A program made the position numbers and the translations under genes. Below, one piece after another: positions 57,801 through 64,000 of a DNA stretch of 64,000 nucleotides (position 1 is its first letter; every line of letters starts with the position of its first letter). This stretch comes from Bacillus sp. ISL-34. GTDB taxonomy: Bacteria; Bacillota; Bacilli; Bacillales; DSM-1321. The stretch spans positions 186,001-250,000 of the forward strand of contig NZ_JAGGQJ010000036.1 in NCBI RefSeq assembly GCF_018613325.1, read 5' to 3'. The notes under the pieces are model-generated. The model saw only the letters and a program-made list of their open reading frames with translations. It was not told the origin of the DNA and ran no database searches.

Positions 57801-58285
57801 TTTATAATAATTGGAAAACCGTATTGTTCACCAAATTCCTTGACTTCTTCAATACTGGTAACCGGTCCATCACTTCCAGGGATAACCGGGATCTCAGCCA
57901 GTTCAGCTTGTGTTCTGGCTTTAACTTTGTCACCAAACATATCTAGGTGTCTTGATTCTGGTCCGATGAAGATTATGCCTTCTTCCTCACAGCGTTTCGC
58001 AAATTCAATATTTTCTGAAAGGAAACCATAACCGGGATGAATCGCATCGACTCCGCTCATTTTGGCGATCGCAATTATGCCTTCGATATCCAGGTAAGCA
58101 TCAATCGGCTTTTTGCCTTCCCCAACCAAATAAGCCTCATCCGCTTTATATCGGTGATAAGAACCATAATCTTCCTTTGAATAGATTGCAACTGTGTGAA
58201 TGTCTAATTCCGTACATGCCCGAAAAATTCGTATCGCTATTTCTCCACGATTTGCCGCAAGTACTTTTTCTATACGTTTCGCCAT
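54848..58285 (-). CDS. pyc: Pyruvate carboxylase
   Basis: 1145-residue biotin enzyme making oxaloacetate from pyruvate and bicarbonate to refill the TCA cycle. Order of domains: biotin carboxylase (about 1-450, GGGGRGMRIVEK, HIEVQILAD, FIEVNPRVQVEHT), carboxyltransferase (about 530-800, DTTFRDAHQSLLATR, KDMAGLLKP), allosteric linker, and biotinyl domain with Lys1110 in EAMKMETT. Start ATG 58285 is behind AGGGTGG. Confidence 0.98.
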   Translation of the reverse strand: MAKRIEKVLAANRGEIAIRIFRACTELDIHTVAIYSKEDYGSYHRYKADEAYLVGEGKKPIDAYLDIEGIIAIAKMSGVDAIHPGYGFLSENIEFAKRCEEEGIIFIGPESRHLDMFGDKVKARTQAELAEIPVIPGSDGPVTSIEEVKEFGEQYGFPIIIKASLGGGGRGMRIVEKIEDVEEAYDRAKSEAKAAFGNDEVYVERFIQNPKHIEVQILADTHGNIVHLYERDCSVQRRHQKVVEVAPSVSLSDDLRERICEAAVKLAKNIDYVNAGTVEFLVANGEFYFIEVNPRVQVEHTITEMITGIDIVQSQIMVAEGHELHGKKIGIPEQAGIKTHGYAIQSRVTTEDPLNNFMPDTGKMMVYRSGGGFGVRLDAGNGFQGAVITPYYDSLLVKLSTHALSFEQAASKMVRNLKEFRIRGIKTNIPFLENVVKHEKFINGEYDTSFIDTTPELFSFPIRKDRGTKMLSYIGNVTVNGFPGVEKKKKPVFEPAPIPNVGGLPLISGTKNILEQQGAEGLVNWIKEQKEVLITDTTFRDAHQSLLATRIRSKDILDIAEPTAKLLPDLFSMEMWGGATFDVAYRFLKEDPWDRLLSFRKKAPNVLLQMLLRASNAVGYKNYPDNVIREFVEKSADAGIDVFRIFDSLNWVKGMELAIDAVRQSGKIAEATICYTGDLNDPSRSKYNIEYYKNMAVELEQAGAHILAIKDMAGLLKPDAAYRLVSELKESTSLPIHLHTHDTSGNGIYMYSKAIEAGVDIVDTAIGSLAGLTSQPSVQTLHYALEGSSRQPKLEVDSLERLGEYWGEVRKFYHDFESGMNAPHTEVYKHEMPGGQYSNLQQQAKAVGLGDRWHEVKEMYQRVNVMFGDIVKVTPSSKVVGDMALFMVQNNLSEEDVLTNGKSIDFPDSVIELFEGYLGQPVGGFPKELQEVILKGKKPITVRPGELLEEVDFAALKEELFKELGRAVTDFDVLAYALYPKVFLDYNKTIELFGDVSNLDTATFLYGMRLGEEIEVEIEKGKTLIVKLVSIGQPLADGTRVVYFELNGQSREVIIKDENIKSSVVSKMKADPKNKEQLGATMPGTVIRVVVEKGDQVKQGDHLIITEAMKMETTVQAPFSGTIKDIYVKDGEAISTGDLLIEITK

Positions 58286-58895
58286 TGCTACCACCCTAAT
58301 CAATATGTATTTTTATTGAATATATAGAAAAAAAGCGCGAAAGAATTCACCACTTTTTATTCATAATTTTATTTCCCTATTAAGGAAATCAATCTGATAA
58401 AGCTCATTTTATCGCTGATGTAATTATTTTGATATATTTTATATTCTTGTTTTTTACATCCGATAAAGACTAAAAAGAGCCATATACCATTAGCAAATGA
58501 AAATTTAGCTATAATAATATATCATCAAGTTGTTTTAACATTCAATTAATATAACCATAATACTAAAATTAACTGAATACAATAAAAAAATAAAAAATTA
58601 CATATATTCGTATATAAAAACATGGAATTAACTCTGCTTTCACACTAAGACTCCAATGCTCAGCAATGGCGCGGAACCATAAATTCCCAGTTCCGATTGA
58701 GAAATCTGAAATGTAAAGATGACCATTAAACAACACATTGGGAATTCAAAATAATTAAAAAACTCAAATTGAGCTTCCGTGGATTAATTAGTATGTCACT
58801 ATTTGATATAGTATAACATTATTAAATTAATTATGTACATAAATAAAAAACTCAAACAATCATCGAGATTTGTTTGAGTTAGTATGTTTTATCTA
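58286..58895. other. Gap at the usual ftsW position between pyc and ylaN
   Basis: About 610 very AT-rich bases with no ORF on either strand. B. subtilis has ftsW here. It should include the pyc promoter; no pair of hexamers is convincing. The ylaN terminator is at its high end. Confidence 0.65.
58841..58880 (-). terminator. ylaN terminator
   Basis: Perfect 11-bp stem AACTCAAACAA/TTGTTTGAGTT (58849-58859 and 58870-58880) with a run of Ts on the minus strand. Confidence 0.88.
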
Positions 58896-59177
58896 TTATT
58901 TTTTTAATGATGCTTCATGCAAAACTGACAATTCCTGTTCAAGGGTTTCCAAAAGGGATTTACCCTCGGTTTCCTCTACCAAACCTAAGCGTACGGCAAA
59001 ATCAATTTCTCGTGATAGGCCGAACATTTGTGTATCAAGGACCTCTTCATATAAAGGACATTGAGGCATAGTGAGATTTTCCATTTGAACTTTTATCAGT
59101 TTTAGAATCTTGTCAGCATCTGCTTTTAATAAAGCATAAGCTTTTTCTCGATGATTGACAAGCATATCAGATGCCAT
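58896..59177 (-). CDS. ylaN: YlaN (UPF0358), Fur-interacting iron-homeostasis protein
   Basis: 93-residue helical protein of the YlaN family ([59 protein letters not shown]). Work on relatives in B. subtilis and S. aureus ties YlaN to iron homeostasis; it binds Fur and relieves repression when iron is limiting. A SigA promoter lies upstream; a Fur-like palindrome is on the divergent promoter about 180 bases away. Confidence 0.94.
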   Translation of the reverse strand: MASDMLVNHREKAYALLKADADKILKLIKVQMENLTMPQCPLYEEVLDTQMFGLSREIDFAVRLGLVEETEGKSLLETLEQELSVLHEASLKK

Positions 59178-59218
59178 GTTAAATCCCCCCGCTCAGAGCG
59201 ATTAAATCTTATCTCTAA

Positions 59219-59247
59219 ATTCTACCTTTAGTTTTGGGAAAAAGCAA
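59219..59247 (-). promoter_or_regulatory. SigA promoter of ylaN
   Basis: The minus strand has TTGCTT (59242-59247), a 17-base spacer and TAGAAT (59219-59224), about 40 bases before ylaN. Confidence 0.6.
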
Positions 59248-59338
59248 GGACATTGACAAACAATTTGCCATTGAGATATCATGGTCACCTTTCAAATGAA
59301 TATACCCAGCCATGGAAATTGTTCACCATCGTGAAGAT

Positions 59339-59369
59339 GTGACATTTCAATTATAATTGATTATAATCA
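59339..59369 (+). promoter_or_regulatory. ylaL-like promoter overlapped by Fur-like palindromes
   Basis: GTGACA (59339-59344), a 17-base spacer and TATAAT (59362-59367) form a good SigA promoter. Two overlapping palindromes cover the spacer and -10: CAATTATAATTG (59348-59359) and TGATTATAATCA (59358-59369). The second resembles the Fur half-site pattern TGATAAT. Bound protein would block this promoter. Confidence 0.5.
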
Positions 59370-59398
59370 TTAAAGAGCAACAGAAAGGAATGAGATAT

Positions 59399-59902
59399 TT
59401 GGAACCCATCGTATTTATAAATGGAAAAGTGAAATATCCAATTACGCTAGATCCTGGGGTATGGATTTTTGATGACCGTAAAGTTGAAATCGATACATAT
59501 TTCCACGCTGAAAGAGTCCAAGTCAATGAATTAGAAGAATATACGATTGCCGCCTCCAAACATTGGCAAAAAGAAATACAGGAAGGCGCAATAATGCCGC
59601 CTACTTTAAAAACGGAACAAAAGTTCGAGAAGCAAAGATTGCTGGAAGGGACTTTTGGCATCCCTTTTGAACCTTTTTTAAAAAATGCCGAACCTGAAAA
59701 TGGGACAACTGAAGTCATCGTTACAACCGATGATGAGGAGCTTACATTCCCGTTGGAAACGGCACTTGAATTTTTCCTGGGCTTTTCCAAGGATGGAAAG
59801 CCGCTTAAAATATCCGAGGGCGGCCCTATGGAAATTTATTTCGGAGACGCTTCCAACATCAATGATCCGATAAAAAATGTACGGTCTTTCACCGTTAAAT
59901 AA
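59399..59902 (+). CDS. YlaL-like conserved protein
   Basis: About 167 residues. The start is TTG 59399 behind AAAGGA (EPIVFINGKVKYPITLDPGVWIFDDRKVEID); an ATG 9 bases earlier is too near the ribosome site. There are no membrane segments. The C-terminal part is acidic. Some relatives are called peptidyl-prolyl isomerase in databases, which I cannot support from motifs. By position it matches B. subtilis ylaL. Confidence 0.75.
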   Translation: MEPIVFINGKVKYPITLDPGVWIFDDRKVEIDTYFHAERVQVNELEEYTIAASKHWQKEIQEGAIMPPTLKTEQKFEKQRLLEGTFGIPFEPFLKNAEPENGTTEVIVTTDDEELTFPLETALEFFLGFSKDGKPLKISEGGPMEIYFGDASNINDPIKNVRSFTVK

Positions 59903-59933
59903 GACTTAGTCCAATCATACCAAAAACTTTAGA

Positions 59934-59965
59934 GCAATCGGCAAGGGATATCTCTTGCCGATTGC
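59934..59965. terminator. Hairpin between the ylaL-like gene and the PhoH gene
   Basis: Perfect 12-bp stem GCAATCGGCAAG/CTTGCCGATTGC (59934-59945 and 59954-59965) between converging genes. T-tracts are short on both sides. Confidence 0.7.
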
Positions 59966-61297
59966 TTATAAAAGCGTAGCTGCCAGTTGGGCCAATCCAG
60001 ATCTTTCCCCTTTTATCAATTTAACATGGCCGGCAATACGCTCAGTCTTGAATTTTTCCACCACATATGTCAAACCATTATTATATTCATCTAAATACGG
60101 ATGATCTATTTGCTCCGGATCTCCCATCAATACAATTTTGCTCCGCTCACCGACCCTCGTCAAGATGGTCTTGACCTCATGTTTTGTTAAGTTCTGCGCT
60201 TCATCGATGATGATGAACTGATCCGGGATGCTCCTCCCCCTGATATAGGTGAGGGCTTCCACTTCAATCGAACTCATGCCTGCTAAAATGGCATCCAATT
60301 CCCCAGGTTTTTTCGTATTGAACAAAAATTGGAGATTATCAAAAATAGGCTGCATCCAGGGTCTTAATTTTTCTTCTTTTTCCCCTGGCAAGTAACCAAT
60401 ATCTTTACCAACCGGAACAATGGGCCTGGCAACCAAAAGTTTCTTATATTGTGACAAATCTTCAGTTTGCAGCAACCCTGTTGCCAACGCCAATAAAGTC
60501 TTACCTGTCCCTGCCTTACCAATGAGCGTCACAAGCTGGATATCCGAACGAAGCAACAAATCAAGGGCCATCGTCTGCTGGACATTTCTCGGTTTAATTC
60601 CCCAAATATGTTCTCCTTCATACATCAATTTCTTAACGAACCTGCAGTTCTCATCCACAATCCCAATTGCAGAAGCTGAACTGCCCAGCGTGTCCTTCAT
60701 CAGCAGGAATTGATTTGGATAATATGAATCTTTTGTCAGCTCTTCCAGTGCCAGAAAACTTTTTTCATAAAACTTATTCAGATTATCAATCGATACATAC
60801 ACTTCTTTGTGCCCAGCGTAAATATGGTCCAGTTCTACGACACGGTCATTTAAAAAGTCCTCTGCCTCAAGACCGATGGCATCAGCTTTGACCCTGACTA
60901 GAGTGTCTTTGCTAACCAAAATGACTGTTTTTCCATCTTCTTTCGTCTCTTCTTCCAAAGATAAATTTTTCGCGACTGCCAATATCCTGTTATCATTTGT
61001 TTTCTCCACAAAAATTTCCTGAAGCTTATGAAATGAACGGTGGTTGAGTTCAATCCTTATGCTGCCTCCATTATGAAGCGGAATGCTCTGATGAAGCTTC
61101 CCTTTTTCCCGAAAGCTATCGATCAATTTCGATACTTGCCTGGCATTCCTTCCGATTTCGTCCATGTACCTTTTTTTCGAATCCAATTCTTCTAATACGA
61201 CTGCTGGAATGACAACTTCATTATCTTCGAATGAATAAATCGAATACGGATCCTGCAACAGGACATTCGTATCTAAAACATAGATTTTTTTCCCCAA
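59966..61297 (-). CDS. ylaK: PhoH-like ATPase with N-terminal PIN domain (YlaK/PhoH2)
   Basis: 443 residues: a PIN RNase-type domain (about 1-140, acidic VLDTNVLLQDP with Asp9, and VSKDTLVRVKADAIG) and a PhoH helicase-like ATPase (about 235-440, Walker A GKAGTGKT at 260-267, Walker B FIIIDEAQNLT). PhoH2 proteins are RNA helicase/RNases in actinobacteria, so a role in RNA processing is likely. No antitoxin gene lies upstream. Confidence 0.93.
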   Translation of the reverse strand: MGKKIYVLDTNVLLQDPYSIYSFEDNEVVIPAVVLEELDSKKRYMDEIGRNARQVSKLIDSFREKGKLHQSIPLHNGGSIRIELNHRSFHKLQEIFVEKTNDNRILAVAKNLSLEEETKEDGKTVILVSKDTLVRVKADAIGLEAEDFLNDRVVELDHIYAGHKEVYVSIDNLNKFYEKSFLALEELTKDSYYPNQFLLMKDTLGSSASAIGIVDENCRFVKKLMYEGEHIWGIKPRNVQQTMALDLLLRSDIQLVTLIGKAGTGKTLLALATGLLQTEDLSQYKKLLVARPIVPVGKDIGYLPGEKEEKLRPWMQPIFDNLQFLFNTKKPGELDAILAGMSSIEVEALTYIRGRSIPDQFIIIDEAQNLTKHEVKTILTRVGERSKIVLMGDPEQIDHPYLDEYNNGLTYVVEKFKTERIAGHVKLIKGERSGLAQLAATLL

Positions 61298-61556
61298 TAT
61301 GACGCCTCCTGCCTGCTCTATAGGATATGCCTTACCATTTACTACACTCAGCAGTTATGTAGCGGACGAGACTGTTGATAAAATATATGTTCCTTTGCAT
61401 AAAGATAGAAGAACATTTACAGACTATAAAGAAAACTTCCAGCAAAGAATGCAATCCCCAACATTGATTACACCATGTTTAGCTGCATTTTATACTTATA
61501 TGCATCAGACTTAATAGTGATGGACAGGCTGGAACAAACATTAAGGAGGTTTTACA

Positions 61557-62156
61557 TTGCAAAAAATCATATTGTCGCTCGCTGCGGTTCTGTTGATGTC
61601 AGGTTGCACAATGGATAATAAAAATGAAGTGTCTGAAAATAATGCGAAAAACAATATAACGAAAGTCAATAACTCGACCATCAAGGAAGCAGACAGACAA
61701 ACAGGTCAGAAAACAGCGGAAAGACTCACCGGTTTGGCTAGATCCATTCCGGAGGTGAACGATGCCACCGCAGTCGTACTTGGCAAATATGCCATCGTCG
61801 GAATAGATATTGACCAAGATATTGAGCGTTCACAGGTTGGAACGATAAAGTACTCAGTTGGAGAAACTTTAAAACATGATCCTGACGGTGCAAATGCCAT
61901 CATCGTCGCTGACCCGGATATAAATGAGCGGATCAGGGAGGTAGCCAGGGATATTCAAGACGGCAAACCCGTAACAGGTATACTTAATGAACTCGCTGAC
62001 ATCACAAGTCGAGTCATTCCTGAGGTTCCTGGTGATATTTTAACCCCAACACCATCAAAGAACATTGATAAGGAAAAAAATAAACTTGATGATAATACGG
62101 AAAGAAAAGAACTCGATAAAGAGCAAAACGATCAATCCAATCACTTTAAAGAATGA
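61557..62156 (+). CDS. ylaJ: YhcN/YlaJ-family sporulation lipoprotein
   Basis: 199-residue lipoprotein: signal peptide with lipobox LMSGC (Cys about 17), YhcN/YlaJ domain (about 45-150, ARSIPEVNDATAVVLGKYAIVGIDID, KHDPDGANAIIVADPDINERI) and a charged Lys/Glu tail. YlaJ and YhcN are spore lipoproteins made under sporulation sigma control in B. subtilis. Start is TTG 61557 behind AAGGAGG. Confidence 0.9.
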   Translation: MQKIILSLAAVLLMSGCTMDNKNEVSENNAKNNITKVNNSTIKEADRQTGQKTAERLTGLARSIPEVNDATAVVLGKYAIVGIDIDQDIERSQVGTIKYSVGETLKHDPDGANAIIVADPDINERIREVARDIQDGKPVTGILNELADITSRVIPEVPGDILTPTPSKNIDKEKNKLDDNTERKELDKEQNDQSNHFKE

Positions 62157-62165
62157 ATTTTCCTG

Positions 62166-62190
62166 ACCCGAAGTCAATCTTCGGGTTTTT
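62166..62190 (+). terminator. ylaJ terminator
   Basis: Perfect 8-bp stem ACCCGAAG/CTTCGGGT (62166-62186) with a run of Ts on the plus strand. Confidence 0.88.
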
Positions 62191-62313
62191 GCTATGCCCG
62201 CCATGAACCAGGTATTGTTACGTTCAAATGTTAGTTTCACTTTATCCTCGTTTTACCATAAAAATATTGGTATACTTAAAAGCATATTCAAATTGAAGTG
62301 AGGTTCAACTAAT

Positions 62314-62514
62314 ATGAAGGTTAAATGTGTAATATGCGATCAAATCGAATCTATACCTGACGATAGCCCAGAAGCAAAGAAACTTCGCAACCGTCCTATA
62401 CATACCTATATGTGCAATACATGCAACCAACGCATTGAAGAGCGTACGAACGAACGGATTGCAACCGGAAACTTCCGTCTGTACCGGACGATTAAAAATG
62501 AAGATGAATGGTAG
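62314..62514 (+). CDS. ylaI: YlaI, DUF2197 zinc-ribbon-like protein
   Basis: 66-residue small protein with two CxxC pairs (CVICDQ and CNTCNQ), suggesting a zinc ribbon, matching the YlaI/DUF2197 family. Function unknown. The next gene starts inside its last codons. Confidence 0.9.
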   Translation: MKVKCVICDQIESIPDDSPEAKKLRNRPIHTYMCNTCNQRIEERTNERIATGNFRLYRTIKNEDEW

Positions 62515-62928
62515 AATATTTTATAAAGCATCCCTGATCGGTATCATCAATGGAATTTTGCTTGGAGTGATGATGAAGTGGGCCGAAATGGTTTCCGGTA
62601 AACAAGTGTATCAGCTTTTATTGAATGTGGATTTCCTTCCTCTAATCGGAGCTGTTTCCTGGAGTGAGGCATCATTGTTCTTTTTCCACCTCCTTTTCTC
62701 ACTGGCCATTACGTTTAGTTACGCTTATATTCTTCATCCTTTGAAAATTTTCAGAAAATGGAACAAATACGCACTTGCTTTTATCACGATCATTCCGCCA
62801 TCATACTTTACTTTCCACTATCAGCGCTGTCGAAAACAGGAGTTGTCCTTCCTTCTGATTTGACAGCTTTCTTTTTGTGGACAATCTTACATCTTTTTTA
62901 CGGACTTTTCCTCCCTAGAGCAATATAA
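62498..62928 (+). pseudogene. Frameshifted small membrane-protein gene
   Basis: Reads MKMNGRIFYKASLIGIINGILLGVMMKW... with three hydrophobic segments in the first frame up to FITIIPP. The last part (AIILYFPLSALSKTGVVLPSDLTAFFLWTILHLFYGLFLPRAI) is in a different frame, so one base appears lost near 62797. The start overlaps ylaI. It could be a true pseudogene or a sequencing error; the protein is otherwise intact. I do not recognise it. Confidence 0.7.
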
Positions 62929-62960
62929 AAAAGAACCGTGCGTATGCACGGTTCTTTTTT
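62927..62960. terminator. Bidirectional terminator
   Basis: Perfect 15-bp stem with AAAAAAGAACCGTGC and its complement (62927-62941 and 62946-62960), A- and T-rich ends. Stops both the frameshifted gene and the minus-strand gene at 62964. Confidence 0.92.
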
Positions 62961-62963
62961 CCA

Positions 62964-63251
62964 TTACTCGATATTTTTATACTTTTCTGGCTCTAACTGA
63001 ATTTGGTCTAACATGATATCAATCAATTCAATCGGATAACGTTGCTTTTTCATTTCGTCTCCCAAAAGATATTCGACGAAATAAAAAGGTTCTGTTTTTG
63101 AAACCGAATCGATTATCACCTGATGATCGTCTTTCAGCATCTGCATGAAAAACATTTCTGTATCGCGTGCAGCTGTATCATCAGGCCTTGCATCACAGAC
63201 AACTTTAATCGTCAACCAATTGTATAAAGCATCCTGTAATGATTTCATCAT
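62964..63251 (-). CDS. Conserved hypothetical protein after ylaH
   Basis: About 95 soluble, acidic residues from ATG 63251 (MMKSLQDALYNWLTIKVVCDARPDDTAARDTEMFFMQMLKDDHQV...). The pattern of helices suggests a small regulatory-like fold. It starts just at the ylaH stop, so it is probably coupled to it. I do not recognise the family. The upstream in-frame reading is non-homologous. Confidence 0.7.
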   Translation of the reverse strand: MMKSLQDALYNWLTIKVVCDARPDDTAARDTEMFFMQMLKDDHQVIIDSVSKTEPFYFVEYLLGDEMKKQRYPIELIDIMLDQIQLEPEKYKNIE

Positions 63252-63252
63252 C

Positions 63253-63561
63253 CTAAGCCTGTTCTTCTTTTCTCGAATTATGAAGACGAATTCTATAAAT
63301 CCCCAGAACAAGCGAAGCGATGACTAATGCTTCCCCCATAGGAAGAAACACCGCAAAGAAAGAAAGAAGGGTACATCCAAGTGCCATTACCACATAAATG
63401 ACCACATTTTTTAGCAAAGGTAACTTTTTGGCAAAACCTAACTGATAGACAAGGATGCATAATCCAAAGACCGTTAAATATAAAAACCACATTCCTGCTT
63501 CAGGATTTTCATCCACTCTATACAATGCTGCAAAAAATGATAATCGCTCTTGGATATCCAA
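63253..63561 (-). CDS. ylaH: YlaH-like membrane protein
   Basis: 102 residues with three hydrophobic segments (about 25-42, 50-72 and 76-90), matching the YlaH-like family ([67 protein letters not shown]). Function unknown. It follows typA by 22 bases. Confidence 0.87.
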   Translation of the reverse strand: MDIQERLSFFAALYRVDENPEAGMWFLYLTVFGLCILVYQLGFAKKLPLLKNVVIYVVMALGCTLLSFFAVFLPMGEALVIASLVLGIYRIRLHNSRKEEQA

Positions 63562-63583
63562 TCTTTTCTCCTCCTCTTGCTAT

Positions 63584-64000
63584 TTATTTTTCTTCAACAG
63601 CAACTTTTTTTCTTTTAGCTGCTCTTTCACGCTCGTTTTTATCAAGAATTTTTTTACGAAGACGGATTGAATCCGGAGTTACTTCACAGTACTCGTCATC
63701 GTTCAAATATTCCAGAGCTTCTTCAAGAGACATGATTCTTGGTTTTTTCATGGAAGAAGTTTGGTCTTTATTTGCTGAACGCATATTTGTCATTTGTTTC
63801 GCTTTAACGATATTAACAGTCAAATCGCTATCACGGTTATGTTCCCCGACGATCATGCCTTCATAAATATCCGTACCTGGCTCAACGAAAATAACACCGC
63901 GGTCTTCTACTTGCATAATACCATATTGTGTAGTTTTTCCTGATTCCATGGATACAAGTACACCTTGACGTCTTCCGCCGACTTGACCTTGTGCCATTGG
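63584..64000 (-). CDS. typA: GTP-binding protein TypA/BipA, C-terminal part (cut by window edge)
   Basis: The last 138 residues of the ribosome-associated translational GTPase TypA (BipA): GQVGGRRQGVLVSMESGKTTQYGIMQVEDRGVIFVEPGTDIYEGMIVGEHNRDSDLTVNIVKAKQMTNMRSANKD and the C-terminal domain PRIMSLEEALEYLNDDEYCEVTPDSIRLRKKILDKNERERAAKR. The GTPase domain lies outside. TypA aids 50S assembly in stress and cold. Confidence 0.97.
   Translation of the reverse strand, partial: PMAQGQVGGRRQGVLVSMESGKTTQYGIMQVEDRGVIFVEPGTDIYEGMIVGEHNRDSDLTVNIVKAKQMTNMRSANKDQTSSMKKPRIMSLEEALEYLNDDEYCEVTPDSIRLRKKILDKNERERAAKRKKVAVEEK

Noticed and set aside
61299-61514. 71-codon plus-strand ORF between the PhoH gene and ylaJ
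   Set aside because: No ribosome site, odd composition, and it probably spans the divergent promoters.

Overview
The window is a stretch of chromosome from a low-to-moderate G+C, endospore-forming Bacillaceae. Gene order follows the Bacillus subtilis ileS-to-typA region almost gene for gene. Sporulation genes (sigE, sigG, spoIIGA, spoVD, spoVE, gerR, ylbJ), a caa3-type oxidase and bacillithiol synthesis (bshC) all point to Bacillus or a close relative such as Peribacillus. I cannot fix the species from sequence alone. I see no prophage, CRISPR array, rRNA, tRNA or intact transposon.

Layout. 1-8.9 kb (minus strand): the 5' part of ileS with its T-box leader, then divIVA, ylmH, ylmG, sepF, ylmE, pgeF, ylmC, sigG, sigE and spoIIGA. 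9.3-27.4 kb (minus): the division and cell-wall cluster, in transcription order mraZ, rsmH, ftsL, pbpB, spoVD, murE, mraY, murD, spoVE, murB, divIB, two DUF881 genes, sbp, ftsA and ftsZ. murG, which B. subtilis keeps between spoVE and murB, is not there. 27.7-39.8 kb: bshC, a DUF3397 gene, panE, ylbP, gerR, an enoyl-CoA hydratase gene, rpmF, ylbN, tmcAL, ylbL, ylbK, ylbJ and coaD. 39.8-45.5 kb: rsmD, a structured RNA region, ylbG, ricF, ylbE, ylbD, ylbC, two unrecognised plus-strand genes, a lipoprotein gene and a broken thioesterase gene. 45.7-54.7 kb: respiratory genes ctaM, ctaG, ctaF-E-D-C and ctaB (minus) with ctaA divergent (plus). 54.8-64 kb: pyruvate carboxylase, ylaN, a ylaL-like gene, a PIN-PhoH gene, ylaJ, ylaI, a frameshifted membrane-protein gene, ylaH and the 3' end of typA. 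ftsW, which B. subtilis has between ylaN and pycA, is missing.

How it works together. The main block makes peptidoglycan precursors (murE, mraY, murD, murB), builds the septum (ftsZ, ftsA, sepF, ftsL, divIB, pbpB, divIVA) and switches the same machinery to sporulation (spoVD, spoVE, spoIIGA-sigE-sigG). The second block assembles cytochrome caa3: ctaA and ctaB make heme A, ctaC-F encode the subunits, and ctaG and ctaM help assembly. Pyruvate carboxylase refills the TCA cycle.

Most interesting non-coding or anomalous items: a multi-hairpin RNA with its own terminator upstream of rsmD (resembling the ylbH motif); a 232-bp inverted-repeat element that appears to have duplicated a transcription terminator; 10-bp-phased MraZ-type repeats before mraZ; a Fur-like palindrome on the promoter beside ylaN; alternative hairpins between sigG and ylmC; a perfect 13-bp hairpin inside an unrecognised gene; and the vacant murG and ftsW sites. 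Many genes start at TTG.
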